Source of the DNA: Mitosporidium daphniae
Lineage: Eukaryota > Microsporidia
Length of the DNA: 20,993 nucleotides
Assembly (NCBI RefSeq): GCF_000760515.2
Contig: NW_013546137.1
Location: 1 to 20,993 of the forward strand
Reading direction: 5' to 3'
In this document: positions 1-8,553 of the stretch, in pieces
How positions within the stretch are numbered: position 1 is the first letter of the stretch
How the letters are laid out: each line of letters starts with the position of its first letter
The notes under the pieces: generated by a model
Database searches by the model: none
Told to the model about the DNA's origin: nothing
What the model saw: only the letters and a program-made list of their open reading frames with translations
Made by a program: the position numbers and the translations under genes

Positions 1-2160
1 TTGGTGGAAAGAATATCAAAATGGCAAAGGAAATACAAATCTTCGTTGAGAGCCTTGGGGTATGCAATGTCCATCAGACATCCACTAATCGAGCTGGGAA
101 GCCACAATTTACCGCTTTGCGCTGCCAATCCAAAAGAATTCATAAACTCGATCGCCAACACGTGTCATGATTGGAATGCTATCAAGCCATCCCGAAGAAG
201 GCCCCATTTGGATATTCTTTCCACCAACTTTTCCCCCTTTGATTTTCGGATTTCCACGCCCTCCAATTCGACTTTGCAAACTTGCTTTTGTAGTTTGGGC
301 CTTTCCATTAGCTGTGGCAAAAAGAGCCCCGGAATTTTTCCGTGGCTATCCAACATTTCGCTGCTCAAGGATTGCCCGCAATTCTTCCCCCCATCCTTGA
401 ATAGTTCTGAGTGTGTCAATCAGAATTGGATTCGGTATACGATATCTGTTGTGCCGTCTTCGGTGTCCTCAATCATTAGCCCGTGTCCCCACATTTACAG
501 CGTCGTTGCGGAGGGAGACCCATTTTTTATTTTGAAAAACTGTTCGTTCGTTTGGAACGGAACTTGCTCTGCCAATTTGAGCGCAAAATTGAAGACCAAC
601 ATCGAGTTGGCCGCCGTTAATGATTCCAGGAGCTCGCTCCAAGTTATCGCATATTCTGTTGTGCTTATTTCTGATGACCAGCTAGAGCCGCTTTGTGAGG
701 ATCCCATGTTGATGCACGGATCTGTGTCTTGGATTGTCTTTTCTTCTCGGGAAAGTGGCCAACAAATCTCCAACTCTTGTCCTTATCAAGAAAAGCTCGA
801 AAAAATCCTGACCACCAATCACTCGTTTTTGGGGATGATTGGCCTGGGCCACAAGCCGCTTCCAGAAATTCCGGAATGTCTTGAGGATTTTTCGCACGCC
901 GGCGTCCGATTTACCCTTTATTCTAACGAAAATGAAAGCCACACGCGATCTCTTGGTCGCAGGCTGGGCCTTGACTCGGATTGGAATTCATGCATCAATC
1001 TACTGGATGAGGTTGTTGATGGTCGCTTTAAAGAGTGTCCCGCACAAAATATCGCACATTGTGGAGCAGGTAGACCTCTCCCGGTCGGTATTTCTTGCAT
1101 CAGAAACCATTTGCGGTCTGTCGATAACTTGCCCCTGTTGGTGTCTTTATTTTCGTCTTCCACCGTCAAAGAGACATCCCAAATGCTGTCTATTTACTGG
1201 GAATACAACGAAATCCCGATGTTTTGGGGCTCTTCACTTTCGGGGTCCGAACTGCTGCTTCGAGACTCTGCAGCGTTGTCAATTATTGTGGATCCTATCC
1301 CTAGGATGCGCATATCTATGCTCAACGAACCGAGCCTCACCACAGCCAGCTCTTCATTTAACCTATCGATTGTGATCCAACGCATCTATTCGTTGTTGGC
1401 GCCCTCGTTGCTGATGAAGTACAACATGAAGCCATACATCATCACTCAGATGATTCGAGAGGCTCGATTGCTCCAGATGCACTACGAGATGTTCTTTTCC
1501 GTGTATGCAAAGCTGCTATTTGCGTTCTTTGTCAGTGGCGCCGTTTGCGAAAATCAGCTTTCCATCGCGACATTCTGCTTTGGCGTATTTCCTGCCCTTT
1601 CCATCGTTTTGTTGTTCCTTATCGACATTGTACCTGGGGACACCGATGTGATGAAAAAACTTCCAAAAAGAGGCTGGACAACAAATCTTGAAAGCTCGGA
1701 TTACAATGAATACGACCCGGAGCTTGAGAATGTTCCGCACTATTTTTGGTCCACATTTAAGCTGCTCAAATCGTGCGTCTCGCTCGTGGGGATGCTGTGT
1801 TTCTGCCGGTGGAAATATTCGCATGATGTGGCGCTTTTGAACTGCTCCCTTTTTGCGGTCACGTGTCTTTGCACGCTATTTGAAATTGGCTCTCTCAAGC
1901 CGTTGGGGTCCAAAATCTCTCAAAGCTTAATTTTGACCTTGTCTGGCTGGAATGCAGCGTTGTTTGTGATTGTGCATTTTGTTTTTGGCCTGCAGTTTTC
2001 CGTTAATGTGGACATCTTGTACATCATCCCGATGTCGTTCATTTGGTACTATCTAGATGAGGATATGATACATGCGCCGCGTAGGGAGCTTGAGAAGAAG
2101 CTTCAAAAGCTGAGAAAGTTGGAGTTTAACACACGGTTGGGCATGCACTCTCCAATATAA
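1..2160 (+). CDS. TMEM94-like P-type ATPase-related membrane protein, C-terminal part (5' end outside window)
   Basis: The frame is open from the first base for 719 codons to TAA at 2158-2160. The first codon is TTG and nothing indicates a start, so the gene begins upstream. I recognise TMEM94 (ER P5-like ATPase relative, proposed Mg2+ transporter) from a haloacid-dehalogenase-like stretch near residues 278-340 (GLGHKPLPEIPECLEDF, then LGRRLGLDSDWNSCINL, matching the family 'MGLETGWNCHISL' block). A second block at about 357-435 (LPVGISCIRNHL, VDNLPLLVSLF) matches the family 'LPRGI..IRPHL..VDNVPLLVSLF'. The last ~220 residues hold several hydrophobic segments (about 505-545, 585-640, 645-690) consistent with a membrane domain, followed by a basic, helical tail. 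No DKTG phosphorylation motif appears in this part. The gene is convergent with BI-1, with a 54-bp gap. Family assignment is good; transport activity is not shown by sequence. Confidence 0.82.
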   Translation: MVERISKWQRKYKSSLRALGYAMSIRHPLIELGSHNLPLCAANPKEFINSIANTCHDWNAIKPSRRRPHLDILSTNFSPFDFRISTPSNSTLQTCFCSLGLSISCGKKSPGIFPWLSNISLLKDCPQFFPPSLNSSECVNQNWIRYTISVVPSSVSSIISPCPHIYSVVAEGDPFFILKNCSFVWNGTCSANLSAKLKTNIELAAVNDSRSSLQVIAYSVVLISDDQLEPLCEDPMLMHGSVSWIVFSSRESGQQISNSCPYQEKLEKILTTNHSFLGMIGLGHKPLPEIPECLEDFSHAGVRFTLYSNENESHTRSLGRRLGLDSDWNSCINLLDEVVDGRFKECPAQNIAHCGAGRPLPVGISCIRNHLRSVDNLPLLVSLFSSSTVKETSQMLSIYWEYNEIPMFWGSSLSGSELLLRDSAALSIIVDPIPRMRISMLNEPSLTTASSSFNLSIVIQRIYSLLAPSLLMKYNMKPYIITQMIREARLLQMHYEMFFSVYAKLLFAFFVSGAVCENQLSIATFCFGVFPALSIVLLFLIDIVPGDTDVMKKLPKRGWTTNLESSDYNEYDPELENVPHYFWSTFKLLKSCVSLVGMLCFCRWKYSHDVALLNCSLFAVTCLCTLFEIGSLKPLGSKISQSLILTLSGWNAALFVIVHFVFGLQFSVNVDILYIIPMSFIWYYLDEDMIHAPRRELEKKLQKLRKLEFNTRLGMHSPI

Positions 2161-2214
2161 GCCTGCGCCTCATCCAGTGACCCCTTTGTTGCTTTAATTC
2201 GCTTTATTAATTCC

Positions 2215-3066
2215 TTATCCGCGCATCTTTCTGCGGGTTGATTTGGGCTCATCCTCATTTTTCTTTGCCGAGTTTTTGGCCAAAATGGTGGCCAATCTGA
2301 TGAATATCGAAACGGCATCCATGAAAAGCTTGAGAGCATCTTGCACAGTGTCATGTTGATATTCCGAATTGAAATCCGTGCCACGGTAGCTCTCTTCAGT
2401 GGACTCGATGCGCTCAATTATCACTTGCGTGTCGAAAAGCAGAAATCCGCAGAATGCTATCAGGCCTGCATAAAGATCAATGCTGAACAAAAGCGGAGAT
2501 CCAATAAAAATGTTCATCAGTCCCAGTACGGTGAGCACGGACATGGTAGCCATTAGAAACCCGCCCAGAAACAGAAATGATCTTCGTTGCGAGAAAATCG
2601 CGCTCGATGAGAACGACACGAAAATTAGAGTTGTCAAAAGAAATGCGGTGGGCACGATCGAATCATTTGAGATCGAAACAAGCGTATCAAGCAAAGGCCC
2701 AAGCGACAGCCCATATGCAAACGAAAAGGCACTGAGGAGCCCCACGCGCAGCGTGGCTCGGCTCGGATCGCCTCTAATGAACGGATATCCAAAGCTCAGT
2801 GAAAGAAGTGCAAAAATAGACACCATAAATGACAAGATTCCACCCTGGACATACGGGATCACCTGATAGATGTGAATATATGCTCCTAGGCCGGAGAATG
2901 CCGTGGACGACGCTATGGTGGCATAGGTTCGCGACAGCTGTCTTCTAGTGGCTAGAGACCTAAAATTAAACAAAATCGCATACAAATTAGATGCCTTTGT
3001 AAACGTGACAAATGGGTCCTGGCTGTCACTCTGGGGTCGCTTTGGCGGCGGGGGCGAGGCAGTCAT
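2215..3066 (-). CDS. Bax inhibitor-1 family protein (TMBIM6-like)
   Basis: A single exon of 283 aa. Seven hydrophobic segments lie between about residues 55 and 230. The family signature is present near the C-terminus (GFLLFDTQVIIER, about 208-220), followed by the amphipathic DALKLFMDAVSIFIRLATIL segment. The basic tail (KSTRRKMRG) resembles the charged C-terminus of BI-1 proteins that conduct or leak Ca2+ from the ER. Family members are ER membrane proteins that restrain stress-induced cell death and regulate ER calcium; that role is inferred from homology. The protein is slightly longer than human TMBIM6 (237 aa) because of a proline-rich N-terminus. It starts head-to-head with URM1 across only 50 bp. 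ATG at 3064-3066 is the first in-frame start and is preceded by AT-rich sequence. Confidence 0.9.
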   Translation of the reverse strand: MTASPPPPKRPQSDSQDPFVTFTKASNLYAILFNFRSLATRRQLSRTYATIASSTAFSGLGAYIHIYQVIPYVQGGILSFMVSIFALLSLSFGYPFIRGDPSRATLRVGLLSAFSFAYGLSLGPLLDTLVSISNDSIVPTAFLLTTLIFVSFSSSAIFSQRRSFLFLGGFLMATMSVLTVLGLMNIFIGSPLLFSIDLYAGLIAFCGFLLFDTQVIIERIESTEESYRGTDFNSEYQHDTVQDALKLFMDAVSIFIRLATILAKNSAKKNEDEPKSTRRKMRG

Positions 3067-3097
3067 TTGATCAAAAAAGTTTAATTTTGCCGGTATT

Positions 3098-3117
3098 TTA
3101 AAATCGGCCGATTTTAA
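3098..3117. promoter_or_regulatory. 20-bp perfect palindrome in the BI-1/URM1 divergent promoter
   Basis: TTAAAATCGGCCGATTTTAA reads identically on both strands. It occupies most of the 50-bp space between the BI-1 ATG (3066, minus) and the URM1 ATG, whose A is the last base of the palindrome. A symmetric GC-core site flanked by A/T arms in so short a bidirectional promoter suggests a dimeric transcription-factor site or initiator element. The symmetry is seen directly; the function is inference. Confidence 0.5.
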
Positions 3118-3426
3118 TGAAAGTTACAGCCGAATTTACAGGCGGGCTGGAGTATTTGTTTGGCGGCCACAAGACCATTCCATTGGAGCTCCAATCGCCA
3201 GCATTTATCAGGGATGTTGTTGCAGCCCTTGTGTCTGATCATTTAAAAGAGCGGAAAGAGCTGTTTATTGCAGAGAATACCGTGTAAACTTTCCATTTAA
3301 GGTTTTAGGCGGCCCGGCATTCTCGTCCTTCGCAACAATACAGACTGGGAGCTAGAGGAGGGTCAAGACACGATGCTTTGCGGAAACGACGTTGTCACCT
3401 TTATTTCTACGCTCCACGGAGGATAA
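3117..3426 (+). CDS. URM1: Ubiquitin-related modifier URM1, two exons
   Basis: Exons 3117-3283 and 3309-3426 give 94 aa. A 25-nt intron (GTAAAC...TTTAG, 3284-3308) splits a Val codon. The joined protein has the URM1 landmarks: an N-terminal beta-grasp region ([11 protein letters not shown]), [22 protein letters not shown] across the junction, DWELEEGQD, and the C-terminal ...[10 protein letters not shown]. The terminal Gly-Gly is the site activated as a thiocarboxylate by the E1 Uba4. In the family this sulphur carrier drives 2-thiolation of wobble uridine in tRNAs and can also conjugate to proteins. Without splicing the frame stops at once, so the intron is required. GLO2 starts only 26 bp downstream on the same strand. 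Confidence is very high because both exons match the family end to end. Confidence 0.95.
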
Positions 3427-3452
3427 GCGCTCAAATTTCGTGGTTATTTTTG

Positions 3453-4385
3453 ATGATTAAAGTTTTTCCCGTAAAATGCTTAAAGGACAACTATTGCTAT
3501 GTCGTATGTGAAGCCGTCACTCGTCAATGTATGTGCAGTCTGTTCACCTTTTTGCATAGGTCTGTTGGTCGACCCGGTGCAGCCAAAACTCATACTTGAT
3601 CAATTGAAGACACTCGGCATTTCCGATTATTCAATCAAAGGGATCCTGACGACCCATCATCACGATGATCACTCTGGTGGCAACATCGAAATGCTCGGCC
3701 TGATCCCATATCGTGTTCCGGTCTATGGAGGGGATTCCAGGATCCCCGCGCTTTCGCACCATCTCTGGGAAAATGTTGAATTTCCGTTTCCTTCGGCTTT
3801 CAACTCGGTTTCCAGCAATCAAACGGACGTCGGCTCATTCCGGATGTTAACCCTGCTTACCCCCGGCCATACAAAACGGTCCATTTGCTATGCCATCTTT
3901 TCTACCGAACCGGGTGAGGCGATGCACTTGTTTACGGGGGACACGCTCTTTTTGTCCGGATGTGGACGCTTTTTTGATGGCTGTGTCCCTCAAGAAATGC
4001 TATACTCGCTAAGATTATTAAAGTCCTTGTCGACATCTATTGCTCCCAACAAGATATTGGTGTATCCCGGCCACGAATATACGCTAAATAACGTCTCTTT
4101 TGCCCTCACAGTGGACCCTCTCAATTGCGACCTGCAGGTATTTTTGCTTTGGATTGAGAGCGATAGGAACAGTTTCGCTTTATCAAGGGTCTGAAAAACC
4201 CTGTTAGCGTCCCGGGCACGCTTGAAACGGAGCTGAAAACAAATCCTTTTCTTCGTGTGGAGTAAATCTTGTCGTTTAAATTTAGTGATGCTTCGTTCCA
4301 AAAACTGATGGATCAGCATGACCCGCTTTCGCTGCTTACAAAGCTACGTGCGTTAAAGGACCAGTTTGTACCCTTGCCTTTGTAA
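3453..4385 (+). CDS. GLO2: Glyoxalase II (hydroxyacylglutathione hydrolase), four exons
   Basis: Exons 3453-3528, 3560-4137, 4167-4261 and 4286-4385 give 282 aa. The introns are 31, 29 and 24 nt. It hydrolyses S-D-lactoylglutathione in methylglyoxal detoxification. The metallo-beta-lactamase motif THHHDDH is at residues 57-63, the next metal ligand region is LTPGHTKRSICY, then TGDTLFLSGCGRFFDG and PGHEYTLNNVSFAL. The C-terminal domain is recovered only after splicing: ...VPGTLETELKTNPFLRV followed by ...DPLSLLTKLRALKDQF, which aligns with the human enzyme's VPST...NPFMRV...KDQF. The last intron (GTAAAT...TTTAG) would otherwise end the protein at a TAA. No mitochondrial presequence is obvious, so it is probably cytosolic. 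The second intron (4138-4166) is the least certain boundary; neighbouring AG sites exist but only this one restores the frame. Confidence 0.92.
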
Positions 4386-4683
4386 GCCACCGCGCTTTGT
4401 GGATCAAGAACACAGGGAGCCTTTGAGATTCGTCATCAATAAACTTGTGTTGCTCGTTTTTCGTATTTAGCATGCTTACTTTGTTGCCGCATCTTTGGGC
4501 GTACCGCAACAGCTGCGGCAATTAATCGAGGTCCGCTGCACAGCGTTATGGCGAATGTATAGGGCACCTCGACTGGGATGTGCTCTTGTCAAGTCAAACA
4601 ATGGCGGGTTTATTGATCCATAAAAAAGGCCTGGTTCTGCAATTTGCAGAAACTTTGTACGCACGAGGGCTGTTTGTTTGGCT
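4386..4683. other. Unassigned 298-bp gap between convergent genes, with three perfect inverted repeats
   Basis: No recognisable protein or RNA family is seen here. Three perfect inverted repeats are present: TTGCCGCA/TGCGGCAA (4484-4491 and 4514-4521), TCGAGGT/ACCTCGA (4526-4532 and 4566-4572) and TTCTGCAA/TTGCAGAA (4635-4642 and 4644-4651). Short coding-like frames exist on both strands. One plus-strand path joins a segment ending at 4447 to 4472 onward through a 24-nt GT...AG gap (4448-4471), and a further candidate frame ends near 4706. None gives a protein I can name, and that path has no clear start codon. It may hold a small multi-exon gene, a structured RNA, or only 3' flanks. This is the longest stretch in the window without an assigned gene. 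Confidence 0.35.
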
Positions 4684-7600
4684 TTACAGCATCTTTTGCA
4701 AAATATGAGAAGCCGTTGAAGTCATCGGCGAAGAAAGCTTGATCAATTCTTCCTTGAGCAGCCGAATTTCCTCCTTTAGGTCATTGTTTTCTTGCTTGAT
4801 CTTAACGTGATACTGTAGCTTTTGTTTTGCATTTTGATGCTGGACAAGCTTGTCATTTTCGTCTTTTAAAGTAGCGATTTCCGCGTGCAACATAGTGACA
4901 TCCTAAACGTAAATCCAAACATTGGTACCCTTTTGCTTTCCTCTAATTCGGCACAATATTTGGTCGAATTTTGTTCGAGAACAGCAAACGAACATTGCAG
5001 TTCATTGTGTGCATTTTGCAGCCTGTCTTTTTGTGCAGCCGTGTTTTTCAGCTCAGTGGATAAGCGTAAAGATTCCTAAAAACTTTAAAAACTGCCCATC
5101 AGCAATACGTTGTTGGCATTTTCCAAGGCTACCGAAAAATGGTCAATTTTTGCGTTGGCTGTATCAAGTAGCCCTGATGCCACTTGATGGGCTTCCATGC
5201 TAGCGGTTTTTTCTTCTTCCAAAACAAGAGCCCTGCTTTTGAAAAGATCTCTCTCAGATGATAGGGAGTCGTTTTTTGCACTCAACTCGGATATTTTCAA
5301 AGAAAGAGCCCCGATGTCTTTGGTATATTGGTCCTTTTCTTTGCAAACCTCATTGAGTTGGCTAACGGCATTTTGAAACTTGAACTCCACATCTTCCAAC
5401 GAAGCTTTGACAATGGCCAGGTCTTTGGAGGACTTTTCACAAATCTTGCCCAGATCTGATAGCTCCTCCTTTTTGTGGTCAATTGATTTTTTCGCAGACT
5501 CAAGCAGACCAGATAGCTCGAAGGACCTTTTCACTTCCGTATCAAGTCTCAAGTTGGCACCCCGCAATTCCTGGTGCAAAGCTGCATTTCTTTCGCTAAG
5601 CGCCGATATGTCTTCTTTGAACAAACAAATGGAACGATTGGCCTCTTCGATTTGCACGCTACACTCTGAAAGTCTCAACTGGTGATCGGAAATCGCAGCT
5701 TCCCGAGCTTTTAGCTTTTCAGTGCAAGCCAGAAGGGTGGACTCTAATTGCTTCATCGCGACGTCCTTTTCACCCAATGCCTCTTCAAGTCTTTTTGAAT
5801 GCGAACTAATATGGTTGATCTGCTCAATAGATAGCTGAAGCTTGGTTTTTAGCTCCACATTTTCATCTTCGCTCAATCTCAATTCCGACTTGGCACACGC
5901 CAAGTGGCCAGAGATGCTCTCCACCGACTCCTCAAGGGTGGATATTTTTACGCAACACGTGCCAAGCCTGGCCTCTGAATTGAAAAGCTTCTCTTCCAAC
6001 ATCGAACATCTGTCCAAAGATGCAAGTCTGGAAGTTTCTGCAGCGGATACTCTTGCCTCGATTGTGGAAATCGATTGGTGAGCACTTGACAGAGCCACCT
6101 TTAACTTGCAATTTTCATCCTCCAATGATGCATTGGATATCCTCAAAGCGGACAATTGGTCTTCAAGCAAGGCACAAGAGGCTAGCAGCTTTTCCTTTTC
6201 CGCAATGGCGTCAGATGCCTTTTTCTCTGCCTTTTCAAGAGATGCAGTTAACGTCGAGATAGCTTCCATTGCCAAAGTACTGCTTTCGTCTTTGCCAAAT
6301 TTTGGGCAAAGAGACTCCTCGGGAAGATCTTCTGAAGAGCTTGCTAGCCGTTTAATGGAAACCACTTTGTTGTCCGTAAACGAAGATAAAAGGGCTTCGA
6401 GCCTTTGTATTTCCATTTCCTTAATGCCAAGTTCGGTCTGAAGCTCTTCAAAGTCTTCAGAAGAGCCATTCGACGCACGTATCGAGTCAATCTCATCTCT
6501 CAGCATTTGATTTTGGATCTGAAGGTTTTCTATTTTATCGTTTTGCTCACTGGCATGGTCGTCAATCTGCATCGGATATTCCTTTGCTGTGCTTTGCCGT
6601 CTCAGAACATTTTCTGCAGCCTCTATTGCAGCAGCAGAATTTTCTTGTTCCCTTGCCAAATATTGATCGAGTCCCAAAGAAAATGCCTCTAGCGATTGGA
6701 TGCGAGCCGTCAATTGAGAATTTTCATAAATGAGCCTAGATATTTCAGGATTCATTTTCTGCATACGCTGGTACTCCAACACTTCTGCCTCAAGGCGCGA
6801 AACGATGTCCGATTCTGGGCTTGAACCGCCTTTTTTCAAGGCAGAGATTTCGGACTCTCTGAATTTGATAATCATCCGTTCACTTTGAAGCTGCTGGTCT
6901 TTCTTAGAAAGGAGGTCTTCCGTCATTTCCAACCTCAATTTGAGGCTCTTGAGTTCTGCCCCAAGCTTGACGATGCTAGAAAAGTCTCTCGAATTGGGTC
7001 CATCGCTTCCGATGGCCATGCTGGTGGACTGCTTCCCTAAAAGTGCATCCTTTAGCCTGCAAATCTCTGCTTGAAGAGCGCCGACGTTTCCGAGAATATC
7101 CTTATTGACGATGGCAGTGTTTTTTACAAGTTTTGCACGTTGGGCAAACCTCAGGCTAGATATGATCTCTGCATACGCAGAAAGAGATGGCGACACATTG
7201 GTAATTATCAGGGTTTTGGCGTTTCCTCCAAGCGAATCTTTCAAAAGGAATGTCAACTTGGAGTCCCGATATGATATATGCTGTCTTTTTGAGCCTGGTA
7301 TGGCCGAATAGTTGACATCTAAATGGATTAGAAATTCAAAGTTAGCCACTGGGTTCGGTGTTTGTTGGACTTGTTGCAACAAGGCCATTCATCACATTGG
7401 CTAAGGCAAGTAACGATTTGTTGATCGCTCCAGCCTCTCGGAGCCTGGCACCGGACGTTTGGGCTAGCGACTGTCGCTCGCTTCCCGCCAAGTCAACAAG
7501 GTTAAATCGAGAATCTCGAACGTCAGTCATGCCGGTGTTTGGATCTGTTGTTCGAGATTGAATGTGCAGGGTGAAGACAGAATGGCTTCTACTGCTCTCT

Positions 7601-8433
7601 TTGTTCAAAGCGGTGGCCCCGACTGTTCGATTTCTTGCCCCCATCGCAAGTATCTTTGATAACAACAACCAAATTTACCTCAAGAGCCTGCGAAGCTGTT
7701 GTGGCCCGCATCTCCAAAGCCCCTTCAACAAATACGCTCTTTTTAACGACATCTTCGCGCAGAGCTATGAAATGTTGAAAAGGTAACATACTGCATGTAG
7801 GAATGGCAGAATCCAAAAGGTCATAAACANCCTCATTGTAAATCTCAATCATCGAGCATTTGCAGATGTACTGAACAGAAGCCTATTGCAAATGCATCAA
7901 ACGGCCAAATAAAGTACCTCTTTTTCTGCATTGCTGATTGAATCGAACATGTACACCAGTATTCTGGGAATAATTCCAGAAACTGCAGAATCTAATTGCG
8001 GCGAAAGATTTTCAAACATACCTACGCAGCTATCAGTAATGTTTGGACCGAGCATGGTATAAGTCTTTCCAGAGCCCGTTTGGCCATATGCAAAGATCGT
8101 TGCATTATATCCTTGAAGGCAATATTCGGTCATGTTTTTCCCAATGTAGGAAAAAATCTGCTCCTGCGTCGTAGATGGGCCTCCAACGTAATCAAATGTT
8201 TGCTGCTCAACACGACCCCCGCTCAGGCCTATTGATGGGTGCCGTAGCAATAAAGAATTATTTCCCTCCACTGAAAGACACTGCAGAGAGGATGCCGATA
8301 TTTCGGCTTCAGATAAAGGCCGAATTCGGATGAAAATCTTGATATTTTCAGCGGCACATGTGGCTTGGCTCGAAAAGAGCGTCGTTGGCTCAGATTGTGT
8401 CCTAGCATGTGAAAACAAATTGCAGCCTTACAT
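4684..8433 (-). CDS. Kinesin-12 family motor (KIF15/Xklp2-like), seven exons, ATG split by an intron
   Basis: Exons in transcription order: 8433-8432, 8401-7918, 7882-7679, 7653-7350, 7318-5109, 5075-4929 and 4902-4684 (1189 aa). Introns are 30, 35, 25, 31, 33 and 26 nt. The N-terminal motor carries the P-loop GQTGSGKT (107-114), switch I NKESSRSH (247-254), switch II LVDLAGSE (281-288) and YRDSKLTFLLKDSLGGNAKT. The neck matches KIF15 closely (NFAQRAK-type FAQRAKLVKNTAIVNKD). About 800 residues of coiled coil follow. The last exon (LVQHQNAKQKLQYHVKIKQE) matches the C-terminal KIF15/Xklp2 block. Family members are plus-end mitotic motors supporting bipolar spindles. The start codon exists only after splicing (AT at 8433-8432 plus G at 8401). 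One N at 7830 leaves one residue undefined in YNE-x-VYD. Stop lies 298 bp from GLO2. Confidence 0.93.
8402..8431 (-). other. 30-nt intron interrupting the kinesin ATG
   Basis: On the minus strand the intron runs GTAAGG...GCTAG. The two bases before it are AT and the base after it is G, so splicing creates ATG followed by ACA CAA TCT in the motor frame. Unspliced RNA instead reads ATG TAA, a start followed directly by a stop. Inside the intron the motor frame has only a TTG and no ATG before the conserved IRIRPL segment, with an in-frame TAA further upstream. I therefore prefer splicing over non-ATG initiation. Confidence 0.72.
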
Positions 8434-8473
8434 CGATGGCCAGTTTATTAAAAGTTGAAATTGTCTGGGACTT

Positions 8474-8521
8474 CAATTTAAAATATCATTGAAATGTCCT
8501 TGAGAATGACATTTTAAATTG
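8474..8521 (-). terminator. 17-bp hairpin between DDX31 stop and kinesin start
   Basis: Arms 8474-8490 and 8505-8521 are inverted copies over 17 bp with a single mismatch, separated by 14 nt. Read as minus-strand RNA, the direction of both flanking genes, the mismatch becomes a G-U pair, so the stem would be uninterrupted. It lies 33-80 nt past the DDX31 stop and 41-88 nt before the kinesin start. It could aid 3'-end formation of DDX31, separate the two transcripts, or sit in the kinesin 5' leader. A nearby TAGGGTTAG (8535-8543) may be a promoter element. Structure is seen; role is inference. Confidence 0.4.
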
Positions 8522-8553
8522 CGGTTTATTGATTTAGGGTTAGGATTAAATTA

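Noticed and set aside
839-1375. 178-codon plus-strand frame inside the TMEM94-like gene
   Set aside because: It lies in another frame of a gene with clear family motifs, and its composition (Trp/Cys/Arg-rich) is not protein-like.
8533-8546. Internal telomere or chromosome-end remnant (TTAGGGTTAGG)
   Set aside because: There are fewer than two full units between two intact genes; kept only as a possible promoter motif.
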